Assembly: GCF_004337985.1 (NCBI RefSeq)
Contig: NW_021940918.1
Location: 1,426,001 to 1,490,000 of the forward strand
Direction: 5' to 3'
From: Pyricularia pennisetigena
Lineage: Eukaryota; Ascomycota; Sordariomycetes; Magnaporthales; Pyriculariaceae
Length of the DNA stretch: 64,000 bases
In this document: positions 45,245-56,104 of the stretch, piece by piece
Layout: every line of letters begins with the position of its first letter
How positions within the stretch are numbered: position 1 is the first letter of the stretch
Notes under the pieces: generated by a model
The model's input: only the letters and a program-made list of their open reading frames with translations
Database searches by the model: none
Told to the model about the DNA's origin: nothing
Position numbers and translations under genes: made by a program

Positions 45245-47773
45245 TCAAATTCGCGACACAGACATGGTGTAGGCAGCATAATGCTGAACGTTGGGTTGGA
45301 GTGACGGCTTAGAGTAAGCCATCTGGGCATGGCTCAAGGTCTTGGCCCGCTGGCGTGTCAGCGTCGGAGCCTGCTCTTCTTTGCGCTGCTTTGTGAGTTT
45401 GTTCATCGAGTCATCGCTCGAATTTTCGGGCGACACAGTGCTGAGAGTGTCGGTCGACTGGTCCGCTAGTCCTTGGACATTGATGGAGCTGGTGCTGGCT
45501 GTCAGGCGGGTAAATGTAGTCGAAGTAGATGCGTGACGATCTGAGCTGGTGAAATCTGAGCCCATGCTATTCACGGTGGAGGCGCTGACGCGAGACTGAA
45601 CGAACAGTGCCGACTTGTCCATGTTGAGGGTGGGCTCCTCATAACTATACGGAGAGCGCGTCGTCAGGACATCATCTTGGCCAGGATACCATTCGGGCTC
45701 CTCCACAACTTGGCGTTGAAATTCCCCATTGGGGATGATCATGGTTGGCGACAGGTCGAAGCCCTGCGATTCATTGTAGTTTGATGATGATTGTGGCGGC
45801 TTCCGTACTTGTCGGCGTGACGCTTGCTTTTGGATATCTGACCTAGGCAGCGAAAAGTTTGCCGAGGTCATTGGAGCAGCAGGTGTCACAGGAGTGATTG
45901 CCTCCATGAGGATAGTGCTGTCTCTGGACACCTGGCTCACAGGGCTCAGGGCTGGCACATCGAAGTGGACAGGACGCAGATATCCCTGCGCAAACACTAA
46001 ATGTTCATCGTTGTAGTCAAACTCGATGGGTGTTGTGTTGTCGTCTTCGCGAGAGATGTCGAGCGATGGACGGTCCCATGCATAGTTGCAATCGGCCTCT
46101 GCCTCGTGCTCATAGCAGTAGTCGATGTCGTCCTCCCAGCTGTCACTGAGGAGAAGATCAAGTGATTCGTTAGCCATGCTGTCCACACCTGGCACGCATT
46201 GAACCGCCAAGTCTGACATGTCAAGGCGGCCAAGGGTGTCCGATGCAATGCTGGATGGTCGTTGGCTGGAAGTTCCAACCTGCCACAGCATAGGTGCCGA
46301 TTTGCTGGCTCGCAATGATGAGCTCCTGCTAATGATGCTGGCTCGTGACCGGGCCTTGATAGCGTGTTCTTCCTCCTCGGGGACATCGGGGAGTGCATCG
46401 GGCGAGGCGGCACCGGGCGGGCATGCCAGAGGCCAGTTGTTAGTATTGGGCGCCGGCGGGATTACGCGCGAGAATCTGAACTCTGCCGGAACGATGTTGC
46501 TCTCGCGACTGTTCTTTCGCATGTGCAGATAGTCATCCTCTTGGTCCGGCGAGGTAGACCGCTGCGAGGTTTGCGATATGCCGCCACTGGTCTGCGGCCT
46601 GTCATGGTTGGCTGAGGCACAGATGGACTCCAATCCGGCGTGCCGAAGTGATACTCGGCTGGACACTCGGGGAGGCGGGACTGGTGGTGTTGTCTCGTCT
46701 AGCTTAGCGTGCCGGGGAGGTGACTGCTCCATGAGCTCTCGAGATCGCACCTTGATCAGAGGATATCTCCTGCGGACTGGGGACACTGGAAACACTGGAG
46801 ACATCGGAGACACAGGAGTTGGTTTTACACCCACTTCGGTGTGTTCATCAAGGCTCCCGAGATGCTCATCTGACGAGTTTACTGGGCTGTCCGGCCCGGC
46901 GTTAATGCCAACAAGAGAGCCGCCAGAAGGTACTCGCGAGGCGCGTGTAAGAGAGTCATCGGTCTGCATGGTTAGCCTGTTGGCCGTCTCCATGCCAGAC
47001 TGGCCATCCCTCTCGCTGTGCGCCAAGTGCTGAAAGTTGTAAGGTGCCGAGATTGTGTACTTCCTCTTCACATCCGAGTCACAAATGAGAGAGTCCCTTG
47101 CGTTCTTTCTCCTGGTGAACAGTGATGGGATGCTGTGGTTGGCAGTGGGCAAATTCATGATGGCAACTGGCAGCGGAGGGTTGGCTGTGTCGAGGGGAAT
47201 ATCCTGTGAGTAAATGGAGCTCGATCCAGAGCTGCTGTAGGTGCTGCTATCTCTCTTGTTGGACTTGGGCTTGCGGTTGAACAAGGCCTTGCCGAAGATT
47301 TGGACGCTGTCGGTCCGCTCACGTGCTGGATGTTGCATCTTGCCTGATTCTGAGCGGCCAGAAGATTTACGCGACAATTGTGGTGGTGCAGAGTAAGGAG
47401 CATCGAAGGAATGTTCCCATGGAGGGCAATCCGAGTAGTTGAGGGACTGCAGTGAAGACGTCGAGCCAGGGGAGGTCTGCTGGTTCCGGAGCGTCGCCTG
47501 CACCGGTGATGAGGTAAAGGTCTGCCTCACTTGTTGACTCAGTGCCCTTATGCTCTCTGGCGAAGGAGGGCCATCAATGGCAGGTTCGAGGAGGTCGGCC
47601 AGGTTCTGGCTGTGATATTGGCCCGAGACTGAACTTGATGGAGGGGGACGAGGGGAGGGCAGTGGAGGTGACGTTGGAGCGGACGTGGCGCTGCTTTTGT
47701 TGTTGCGCCGGGCCAGCCTATCCACCGAGAAAACTGGAAGAGAAGGAGGGCCGGTCCACATTGTGGGCGGCAT
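45245..47773 (-). CDS. uncharacterised Ser/Pro-rich protein with a CRIB motif
   Basis: Single exon, 842 residues, largely disordered and rich in Ser, Pro and Thr. I do not know a characterised orthologue. The key visible element is ISAPYNFQHLAH at residues 241-252, which fits the CRIB consensus ISxPxxFxHxxH used by effectors of Cdc42 and Rac; it is preceded by a basic stretch (RRKNARD ... VKRKYT), as is common in CRIB proteins that also bind membrane lipids. A role in polarity or septin organisation at hyphal tips, as for yeast Gic1/Gic2, is inferred. Other features: Pro-rich segments in the first 75 residues, many SP/TP sites and the acidic DSWEDDIDYCYEHEAEAD near 555. No kinase, GAP or membrane domain is seen. 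The minus-strand ATG at 47773 is the first in the frame. Confidence 0.75.
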   Translation of the reverse strand: MPPTMWTGPPSLPVFSVDRLARRNNKSSATSAPTSPPLPSPRPPPSSSVSGQYHSQNLADLLEPAIDGPPSPESIRALSQQVRQTFTSSPVQATLRNQQTSPGSTSSLQSLNYSDCPPWEHSFDAPYSAPPQLSRKSSGRSESGKMQHPARERTDSVQIFGKALFNRKPKSNKRDSSTYSSSGSSSIYSQDIPLDTANPPLPVAIMNLPTANHSIPSLFTRRKNARDSLICDSDVKRKYTISAPYNFQHLAHSERDGQSGMETANRLTMQTDDSLTRASRVPSGGSLVGINAGPDSPVNSSDEHLGSLDEHTEVGVKPTPVSPMSPVFPVSPVRRRYPLIKVRSRELMEQSPPRHAKLDETTPPVPPPRVSSRVSLRHAGLESICASANHDRPQTSGGISQTSQRSTSPDQEDDYLHMRKNSRESNIVPAEFRFSRVIPPAPNTNNWPLACPPGAASPDALPDVPEEEEHAIKARSRASIISRSSSLRASKSAPMLWQVGTSSQRPSSIASDTLGRLDMSDLAVQCVPGVDSMANESLDLLLSDSWEDDIDYCYEHEAEADCNYAWDRPSLDISREDDNTTPIEFDYNDEHLVFAQGYLRPVHFDVPALSPVSQVSRDSTILMEAITPVTPAAPMTSANFSLPRSDIQKQASRRQVRKPPQSSSNYNESQGFDLSPTMIIPNGEFQRQVVEEPEWYPGQDDVLTTRSPYSYEEPTLNMDKSALFVQSRVSASTVNSMGSDFTSSDRHASTSTTFTRLTASTSSINVQGLADQSTDTLSTVSPENSSDDSMNKLTKQRKEEQAPTLTRQRAKTLSHAQMAYSKPSLQPNVQHYAAYTMSVSRI

Positions 47774-48410
47774 TTTAAACGTTCGGGTCCGGGCGTGGGT
47801 TTAGTGCATCTGTGCTGGTGATGATGTCGGTTCCTTGACGGATATTCCCAGCCCAACCGGGAATGCTGGACAGGGACCTTCCTCCTTGTGCTCAGGACAG
47901 TACTGTAATTATCCCAGGAACCCAGGCCGGTGTCTAAGTGGACCGTCCTCTTGGCCTGTCCCCCCAAAAAGTGTAACCCCAATCTTTCGAAACGCGGTTT
48001 GGAGGAATAGCTTCTCGCTACCCTTAAATTGTGCGGCCACCCGAGTCGTGTTTTTTTATATGCCCTGTGTCACCAACCCTTGATAGCTGCTGTGTTGCTG
48101 TTTTCTTTTTTGTCGGAGCAACGCTTGCGAAAGCCTTTAGTCGAATGAGAGAGAAAATTAAACAGCAAGATCTGCGCCGTTGGGAATTTCGTTTGTCCTC
48201 CTGTTGGCTTGAGTTCTTCTTCCCGACCCAAGCGAATGTTCCGGGATGTGGTGGAGGTTGAGTCGTTGAGTGTTCGTGTGTAGTTCTCAACAGATATAAG
48301 AGCAAACGGAGTGGAAGCAATCTCGTGTGGGAGGATGTGGACTTATTAATAGAGGGCAAGGGAGGTAGGTTGGCAGAAGGTAGTGTACACTTGATATGTA
48401 CTGTATTATC

Positions 48411-48433
48411 CACACACACACACACACACACAC
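48411..48433. repeat. (CA)n microsatellite
   Basis: About 11 perfect CA units lie in the upstream region of the CRIB gene. Confidence 0.95.
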
Positions 48434-49702
48434 CACATAACAAGAGCGAGGCGGACCAAAAAGAGAGAGGCAGACACACACACAAACACAGCAAAGTATC
48501 AACCGCTGGCCAGCTGCTGGTGGTACAGCGGCGCGGATGGTCGCTCCTGTTGGCAGTGAACATGGGTATGAGCATGGGTATGGACAGGGTATGGAGAAGA
48601 CAAAGTTGGGAAGGAGACATGGGTCGGGGATCACGGCAAGGGTGCCATTAGGTGGAGTTGAAAGACCAGGGGGTGGGGTGGGCGTGTTTTTTGCTGCCTT
48701 GCTTGGTGATGGGATTCTTTATTCTGTTTTTTTTTTTTTTTTCCCCTTCGGATCGTGGGCACAAGTTCTGAGCGACCCCAGTCCTGACAGGCAAAGTACT
48801 GTAATGTATGTAGCCTGTAGGTACCATACAGTAGGTACCCATTGTAGCACAAAGCAAGCGAGTTATGGATGGATCGTTTTGGGTATTTTTGCGAGGCAGG
48901 GCAGAAATTTATCATCCATGTTCGCCAAAAGGAAGCTCTACACCCGTCTTGGTGCGTGTTTTGACTGCCAGCCTCTTTACCCACCAATGAAGCAGATAAA
49001 ACACCTCGACTAGTCTCGAATCAATATGGAGGCTGTGGTTGGTGAGCGAGCGCTTTGGGTAATTGTGTGTTCTCATGTGATGCGAAACAGTTAGAGGTCA
49101 TTTACTGCTGTTGGCAATGAAAAGATTCCCAGAGATCCGGACCCGAGCTGTAAGCGAAGCGCCGGTGAGAATATATTAATTTTGTGGAGTAGATGAAGGA
49201 TTTCCTGGCATTTCTTGGTAGTCACTAGTCAATCGGTGATCTGGTCTCGACCTAGGTATTCAGCCATTGGAGCCGGGTGAATTCAAAGCTCTGGAATCGC
49301 GGCCTGCTCAGCCGACATCATGGATGGGAAAGGGTGGGTGCAGTAGTTTTGTAAAGAATCATCACTTAACTGCGTAGATGCAGCATGTTGTGCACAGTAC
49401 TAGGGAGAGATTCATAATAGCAAGACCAAGTTCTGTCTGTCATGTAAGGCATTTTTGACTTCTCTAACAAGACCAACAACACCTTGCGGCATGCCAATCT
49501 CGTGAATTCCACCCGTCAGCCCATGCCACCTGCCAGTTTCCTCCATGAGGAAAGATTGCGAAGCTAAGGGGTCTGGCACACCAGAGTGGGGGGGGATGTC
49601 CGCAACAATTATCTCAATCGGGTCTTGGGCGGGTAGGGCTCTAGCTGAATGCGGAGGGTGAATCAACGATCTTTGCTTGTAGAGGAAGGGTGCGTTGCGT
49701 GA

Positions 49703-49723
49703 TGTGTGTGTGTGTGTGTGTGT

Positions 49724-49810
<87 letters not shown>
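49703..49810. repeat. compound (TG)n(TC)n microsatellite
   Basis: About 12 TG units run directly into about 38 TC units and end in a short GT run. It is the longest simple repeat in the window and a likely hypervariable site. Confidence 0.95.
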
Positions 49811-49890
49811 GGCACGCGCCTGTGTGTCCTAACAGGCGGTTACCCGTATTTGCCGCGTCACAACAGGCAGCTAGAAAAGGCATGAGTGCC

Positions 49891-49919
49891 ACTGTACTGT
49901 ACTGTATTGTACTGTACAC
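49891..49919. repeat. ACTGT pentamer tandem repeat
   Basis: Five near-perfect ACTGT copies (one with a single change) lie close after the compound microsatellite. Confidence 0.85.
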
Positions 49920-52900
49920 TACACATGCAGTCGGTGTTAAATCCCTTCCGGAACCGAAAGCATTGCCAGCGTGCTGCACCTGCACCTGCATGAGCCTAAG
50001 CGAGGCGGGGGACCCAGCCCCAGTGGGAGCTCCTTGGCTATGGAAGTAAGGTAAGTTAAGGTAGGTGCTCAAAGTTTTCCCAAGACTGACAAAGGGCACG
50101 TCAAATGTCAATCTGAGTCGCTGATCAGTTAGCAGGGCAGGCCCTGCGTCCGGCAGTACGAAGTCAAAGTTATCTCTCTACTGGGCTTGTTATCCGGTGT
50201 AACCTCTGCCTGAGTCGCGTGGGTTCCCCTGATGTGGCTTGAACACTGCCTCTTTGTTCATCCTTCACTTAGTCGGCATCTCACTCCGTTAGTTTTCCCG
50301 TGAAACCTTCCCGTTCTTAATTTCAACGGAAAATACACGGTAAATTGACAGAGCGGTCTTGACTCAACTGCCACAGGGGACCTGTCTGTTATTCCGGCGC
50401 ATACGGTTGTGGACATGATCAGATATAATTTCCTACACCTGTACGGCGCTTGCTTTCATTCGGAAAATGATCACCTCTATACTCAGTCTAGCCCAGTCCA
50501 GAGATAGCGGTAAGCCCCCTGTGTACTAGGATAAGTCATCTTTTATGCCCTGGCAGGCGCGTCGCAACGCGGTTGTTTTTTTTTTCGGCGCTGCACGTAT
50601 CGCTTGTCAACGGTCAAGGCGTTCTGGTCGACAAGCATTATACCCTTAAAGCACAGACAGTATAGCACTTTTGACTTCCCAGACCGACTTGTCTGCCCAC
50701 CTCTGGGTCTCGGTTCTGATTTCCGGTACGGTATTTGTCAAAGCCCCAGCGGTCCAAAACAGCACAGGGCACCAACCGGTCTTGCAAGCAGAATCCAGCC
50801 TTGTGTTTGAGAGGTTGGTATGTTGTGAAGACCGTTCCAACCCTGAAAGATTTCTGCCACAATTCGAAAGGTCGACATTTGTTCAAGAGTAGAACCCACA
50901 CTCTGGAATGCGTATACTGGCATGAATTCAGGGTGGATATTTTGGCCTAATAGTGAATATTTATTTGCTGATACCTGCCCATCTAGGTAAGTACCTAAGG
51001 TGACGCGTTGAGCTGGCCACTAGACAATGTTGGCGAATCCAAAGTGTAAAGATAGAAGTGCGCTCCTTTTGCCAAAACAAGCAAAGACAACCCGGGATTC
51101 CGCCTCAATCGTGCTCAGATTGATTCCCCGCCTATCCACTCGTCTAGGTCGTTTGCGAAAATAAGGGTTCTTTCGTTACTTTTTTTTTTTTTTTTTTTTT
51201 TGACGCACAAACTACCTGGGGCCAGTAGGTAAAAACAAACTAAGAAAGAGTTTCAAGTTTCAAATGATAAAATTTTACATGCCGATCGAGCTAAACAGTC
51301 ATGAGTGGGTAGTGCAATGGTTCTACTACTGGTAGCGAAAGTGAATACCCTCCCTCGATTTTCTAACGCGGGTCTAAATTTTTGCTTGTTGCATCCGTAA
51401 GAAGGCGGATGGTTTCTCCAAGTATTCCATTTTCTCAGCGAGGTGACACTCCAAAATTCGCTTCCTAATGCTAACTACGCTAGATCTTGGTTCATCGTCC
51501 GGACTGTTGCACGCAGTTCCCACTTTGGTTTCCTCAACCGAAAAGAGACATATCGCTTTCGAGTCCGAGCACACGCCATTGCTTTTTTCTGGATTTGCCT
51601 CCACAGTATAACCAATTTGGTCCCAATTTGGTAACGCATACAAAACAACAACAAACTGGCAGCAGCTGGCTCACCGCTTGAACTGTCTGAACTATCTCGA
51701 CTCGCAATGCGAACAACCACCATCCGTTCGGATGATGACGCGTTGAGATCCTGGTTGGGCTACAGTCTGGTCTACCATAGTAGGACACGTTTTGGATATC
51801 ATCCTTTCCACCCCTTGCCTCCATATTTTTTTTCTTTCATCTGATCTACCGATGTTTTCATGTCTGATAAGGCTGTTTTGTCTTGTTGCTTTTGACTTTT
51901 GCCTGGCTAGCGAGACGTTTCCAGACCTTTGGCTAGGCTGCAATACTATAAGTAGAATTACTGCAGACAGGAAAAAGCAAAGTATCCATCCCTGATGATT
52001 AATTTTGCGTTGCAACCAAAGTCAACTTCACCGTACTTTGTAAAATTAGCCACTCGAGTTCGATATTCTCAGCCCTTTCTTGATTGCTTAATTTACACTT
52101 CAGTTTCGCGATCGCCAGGTCGGAAGCTAATTCCCCGCGCGCATAGGCTGTAATGTATTTTTGATGCGTCCCTTGATAAAAACAGGCAACCATGAAAGGA
52201 AAAATGCCCAGTACTATGATACGGTACATGTACGGATGTGTGCAGAATAGCTGTTCCTGCTGCCTTTTGCCCAATCACGATAAACTGCGTATCAAATTGA
52301 TCATCCTTTTCTTTGTCATACCCTCTCGCCTAATGGTGGATGAATGGGAAGGATTGATTCAATTGATTGCTTCTCTGATCCTGTGCGTCAACGGCGTGTG
52401 TATCCTCAGCTGTTTTAGCCAGCCAGCCACAGCAACTAACCTCCGCGTCCCGTCCCGCGGCTGAGAGTAAGCAAGCTAACACGCAATGTCCATCCCTAGC
52501 ATGGACTTTATTTATTCGACACGCCGATGATCAGCTTACCGTCCACATTTACTACCTGATTATCTCCCTACGGATTTACTACAGACAAACCCATAATCTG
52601 CACGTGCCTCTTACTGAACAATATGGATCTGGAGAACCTCCCATTTTCAGCGACGCGCCAGCGTCAGTTGCTGGCCTGTCGGGTCGGTATCCAATGTCGC
52701 AGTGACTGCAAAGCTCTGGAGTGACAGCTACCTCAACTGTACTTGGCTAGCCTTCCTACCATCCCGCCAGTGGAGATTTTTGGTCATTGCTGCAGAGCCC
52801 CACACCCATCATGCAGGGGAAACCCCCGCACGGACAATGATGACAAGGAATCTGGGAAAAGAAAAAACTGGGATCATGATGAGATGGACCCTTTTTTTTT

Positions 52901-55208
52901 CCTTTTGCTTGACTGCTCAATGAAGTTGATCCATCTTGGTTTTTTCTCTATCGGTAATTTCTATGTGTTATGAGACCAATGAAGAAATCTAATAATATGA
53001 GTTACGCGGGCAGGCATCCTTCCAATTCTGGATAACAAGCGTCTAATCTTCGCACCCTCTCAATCATTTTCTAGGCGAAATGAGAGTTCAAGCCTCATCC
53101 AAGCACGCGGTTGACGACATCGCGTGCCTGTCAGCTTTGGCCAGAATTGAGATGAGCCTTTTTCCCCAGATGTCGTTTTTATCCCTCAATCACGACGAGG
53201 TTACATCGAGGGAGGTAAACAAACAAGAACACACCCCCCACACCTCAAGGAACATGCTTACTCTTTTACTACGTAACCAAGACGCGCTACTTGTGTGGTT
53301 CTGGAAGGAAGAAAAAAAAAAAGTATAATTGATAACCTATAGCAGGCACTATTTATTATTCACCTTCCAGGCAAGGAAAAGCGACACCCAAAATGGATTC
53401 TCTTATTGTTACAAACCCATGATTCACTACTGTTCGTACACGCTATCTGGGCCAATTACGTACCATCAAGTTGGGCGTGGTGGTTCAGCCCAATTTACTT
53501 ACAGTACCAAGTTGATAATCTCAACAATGTGCAGACCGATAGTTGCGTACTGACATGCAGGCCTACACCCGATGGTGGTCAGCAAGCAGTTCCCGCCCCT
53601 GTGTCACGCTCATTTGCAGCGCTGTCTCGATTTGATAATCACTTCGCAAGTGACAAAGTCGCAGAGGCTCGAAGCCCAGAAACGGATTCGTGATATTTAC
53701 CATCAAGGATCTCGTCATTGTCATTGGTGGGCGTGAATCAGCCGTGTCCGCTGGTTGGGATTGATTTGAGTTTTCTTTTCCTCCACCTAGGTCTGCCGAA
53801 ACCTTCTTGACATAATAGCCCATACAGGGCTTCGCCAGTGGCAGACAACTGCCAGTTGGCGGGCCGTTTTGTGGGCAAGACAGAGACAGGGACATGGGCG
53901 GGAGTCGATCTGGGTTGATTTGATGCCCAAATCCGAAATTCCCCATGCACCAACATCCTGGCAACCAAAACACATCCTCTTCCGTCTGGATGTCTCTACC
54001 GGTGCAGTACTGTACAGTAAAGCGGATCCCCCACTGGGGCCTACCCTTCCCTGCGTCGTGTGCCTGGCGGCGGCTTGCAATCCTGCAGCCTGCCTGCAGA
54101 TACTACGGATACCTTCGTGCATGGAGTCACTCAAGTGGGAGTAAAATAAGAGGGACTCGGAAAAGGTTGATACGAAGGCGGAAATTCGAAGGAATCTTCT
54201 TCCTCTGCGACTCTCCTGTTCCTGCATACTAGCTCCGCCCACGCCCCAAAATAACTGGTGTAAATACAACCATAAGGCAGTGTTGGAAAATCTATGTACC
54301 CATCGGCTGATTCGAAACGGTCCCCAGAGCGATCGTCATTGCAAATTGTCACTTTGGGAGATTTGGCCTGATTAATCTGCTCCCCGGGAAATCAGTTGGA
54401 TGGCCTAGAACACGGCTTTTGCCCAGAAGTTCAGTCATGCCCTCCTCTCTCCTCTTCTCATCTCACCTCATCTCGTCTCGCCCACACCTGACAGGGTACC
54501 TTTGCTAATACGTACCATGCAGTACGGGTAGTGAGTACCTAGGTACCTTGTCACATGAAAGGCGCCCCGGCCGGCCATTCATTCATTTTGGGGCCCGTAC
54601 CAACCAGCTGTGGCCCCCGCTGTGGGAAGCACCCACTGGAGGGGCGCCGGGCTACACTACAAGCCTTCCGAGAGGTTCGCCCTGGCTCCTCTCTTTCTCA
54701 CCGGACCTGAGCCCGAAAAAATTCTGCAAGACACAGTGCGGTAGAATTTCTTCTAGCATTATTATTATTATTATTATTGTTGTTATGTATGAGTCTTTTT
54801 CCCGCGCTTTTCCTTCGGTTAGTGGGGGGCGTGTTTCCCTGAGTATATTATGTTAAAAATGTGCAGTATGATTGTGCATGCTGACAATGCATACGCGGCT
54901 TTTTTTTTTTTTTTTTTTTTTCATAAACAGCGTTCAATTTCCAGCTGTGTTGCACCAAAGCAGGCGTATATGCATGCACAGCACAATGTGATGGATGCAC
55001 AACCATGGACCGAAGGTTGGAAGGCTACGAATGTGCGCCGTATGCTGTCCACCTGTCAAAAAGTCCCGAACACTGTACAACAAGGACCGGGGAGCTTTAT
55101 GTTCCCAATGCGGTGCTTTACTTACATGACAGATGACAGCTGTCTACTAGAGAGTGCCCGTTTTAACTCGCCGTCCGAACTCAGCTCTATCCCGTCCTCT
55201 TGGGTAAC

Positions 55209-55787
55209 ATGCAGCATCCAAACCATGGCTACCACGCTTCTGGGGCTCTACGGGATGAAATTCGTATGCAGCGGCCTTTGGTACCTACCAAACTAACATT
55301 GGATGGCAAGGTGGATGCATCGTTATCCAAAGACGATGTGTTTGCCCCGCAAGTCTACTCCAAAGGAGGGAGCCTATTGGGTTACCCAAATATCCCGTAC
55401 AATGATGCCGTGTTCAGCTGTACTTGGAGGACTCGACCGGCAGAGGGTATGTCGTCACAACTTGAGAAATGGCCGCGCTGCACCGAGCCGTCCCCGTCAC
55501 ACTCAACGCACGCGGGCGGAGGAGGGCGGACGGACGAGAGCGACCAAAAGACGAGTCCAGACTCTTCAATACCGCCGCTCCTCCGGCGACCTCATTCGCC
55601 AATGGCATTCCCACCAGGCGGTTACCTGAGCGGTTTGTCAATCGCCATCGGCGATGATACCATCCTTGCGGTCTCGGATCAGGCCACTCGAGACGAGTAC
55701 TTGTATAATTGCCGGTATTATGGATACCTAGCTATGTATGACCATTCACGTTTTACGGCTTTTCTGCATCTCAAGGGAAGAACATGA
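55209..55787 (+). CDS. doubtful orphan ORF, 192 codons
   Basis: This is the longest ATG-initiated frame in the gene-poor block. It shows no family that I recognise. Its composition is protein-like in the last third (GGYLSGLSIAIGDDTILAVS) but Ser/Thr/Arg-rich and less convincing in the middle. No signal peptide, membrane segment or intron is evident. A frame of this length could occur by chance in 12 kb, so it is a candidate only. Confidence 0.15.
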   Translation: MQHPNHGYHASGALRDEIRMQRPLVPTKLTLDGKVDASLSKDDVFAPQVYSKGGSLLGYPNIPYNDAVFSCTWRTRPAEGMSSQLEKWPRCTEPSPSHSTHAGGGGRTDESDQKTSPDSSIPPLLRRPHSPMAFPPGGYLSGLSIAIGDDTILAVSDQATRDEYLYNCRYYGYLAMYDHSRFTAFLHLKGRT

Positions 55788-56057
55788 GGAGAAACAATCC
55801 CTGTCAACAGGAGTCGATCGTGTTTTTTGTCCCAACATTCCAATACTAAGTTTGCAACGCGATAATGCAGTGCTACAGTTTTCCAGGAAAGGAAACTTTC
55901 GTATGCCCAGTTGGCCTATTTCCGCTGCATTCATTGTTCCCTCAAGCTTGCCCAGCCCCGTCGCCTTTGTATGAGACTGCAAGCGAGCGTTTCGCGCGAA
56001 GACGCGAACTGGTTGGCGAAACAAATTAGACTCTTGGGAAACATGCGCGAGAGGAAG

Positions 56058-56101
<44 letters not shown>
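56058..56101. repeat. 44-nt A homopolymer
   Basis: Longest single-base run in the window, preceded by a purine-rich stretch. It could be a microsatellite, a remnant of a retroposed poly(A) tail or partly an assembly artefact; the flanks show no recognisable element. Confidence 0.9.

Positions 56102-56104
<3 letters not shown>

Noticed and set aside
49412..49666. 84-codon minus-strand open frame with fairly protein-like composition
   Set aside because: It begins at a non-ATG codon, has no splice partners and no recognised motif.
49727..49803. Regular repeat that could suggest a CRISPR-like array
   Set aside because: It is a simple TC dinucleotide run without spacers, in a eukaryotic genome.
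54850..55296. 148-codon plus-strand frame
   Set aside because: It contains a Phe run from a T homopolymer and Cys/Ser-rich noise, and overlaps the candidate at 55209 in another frame.
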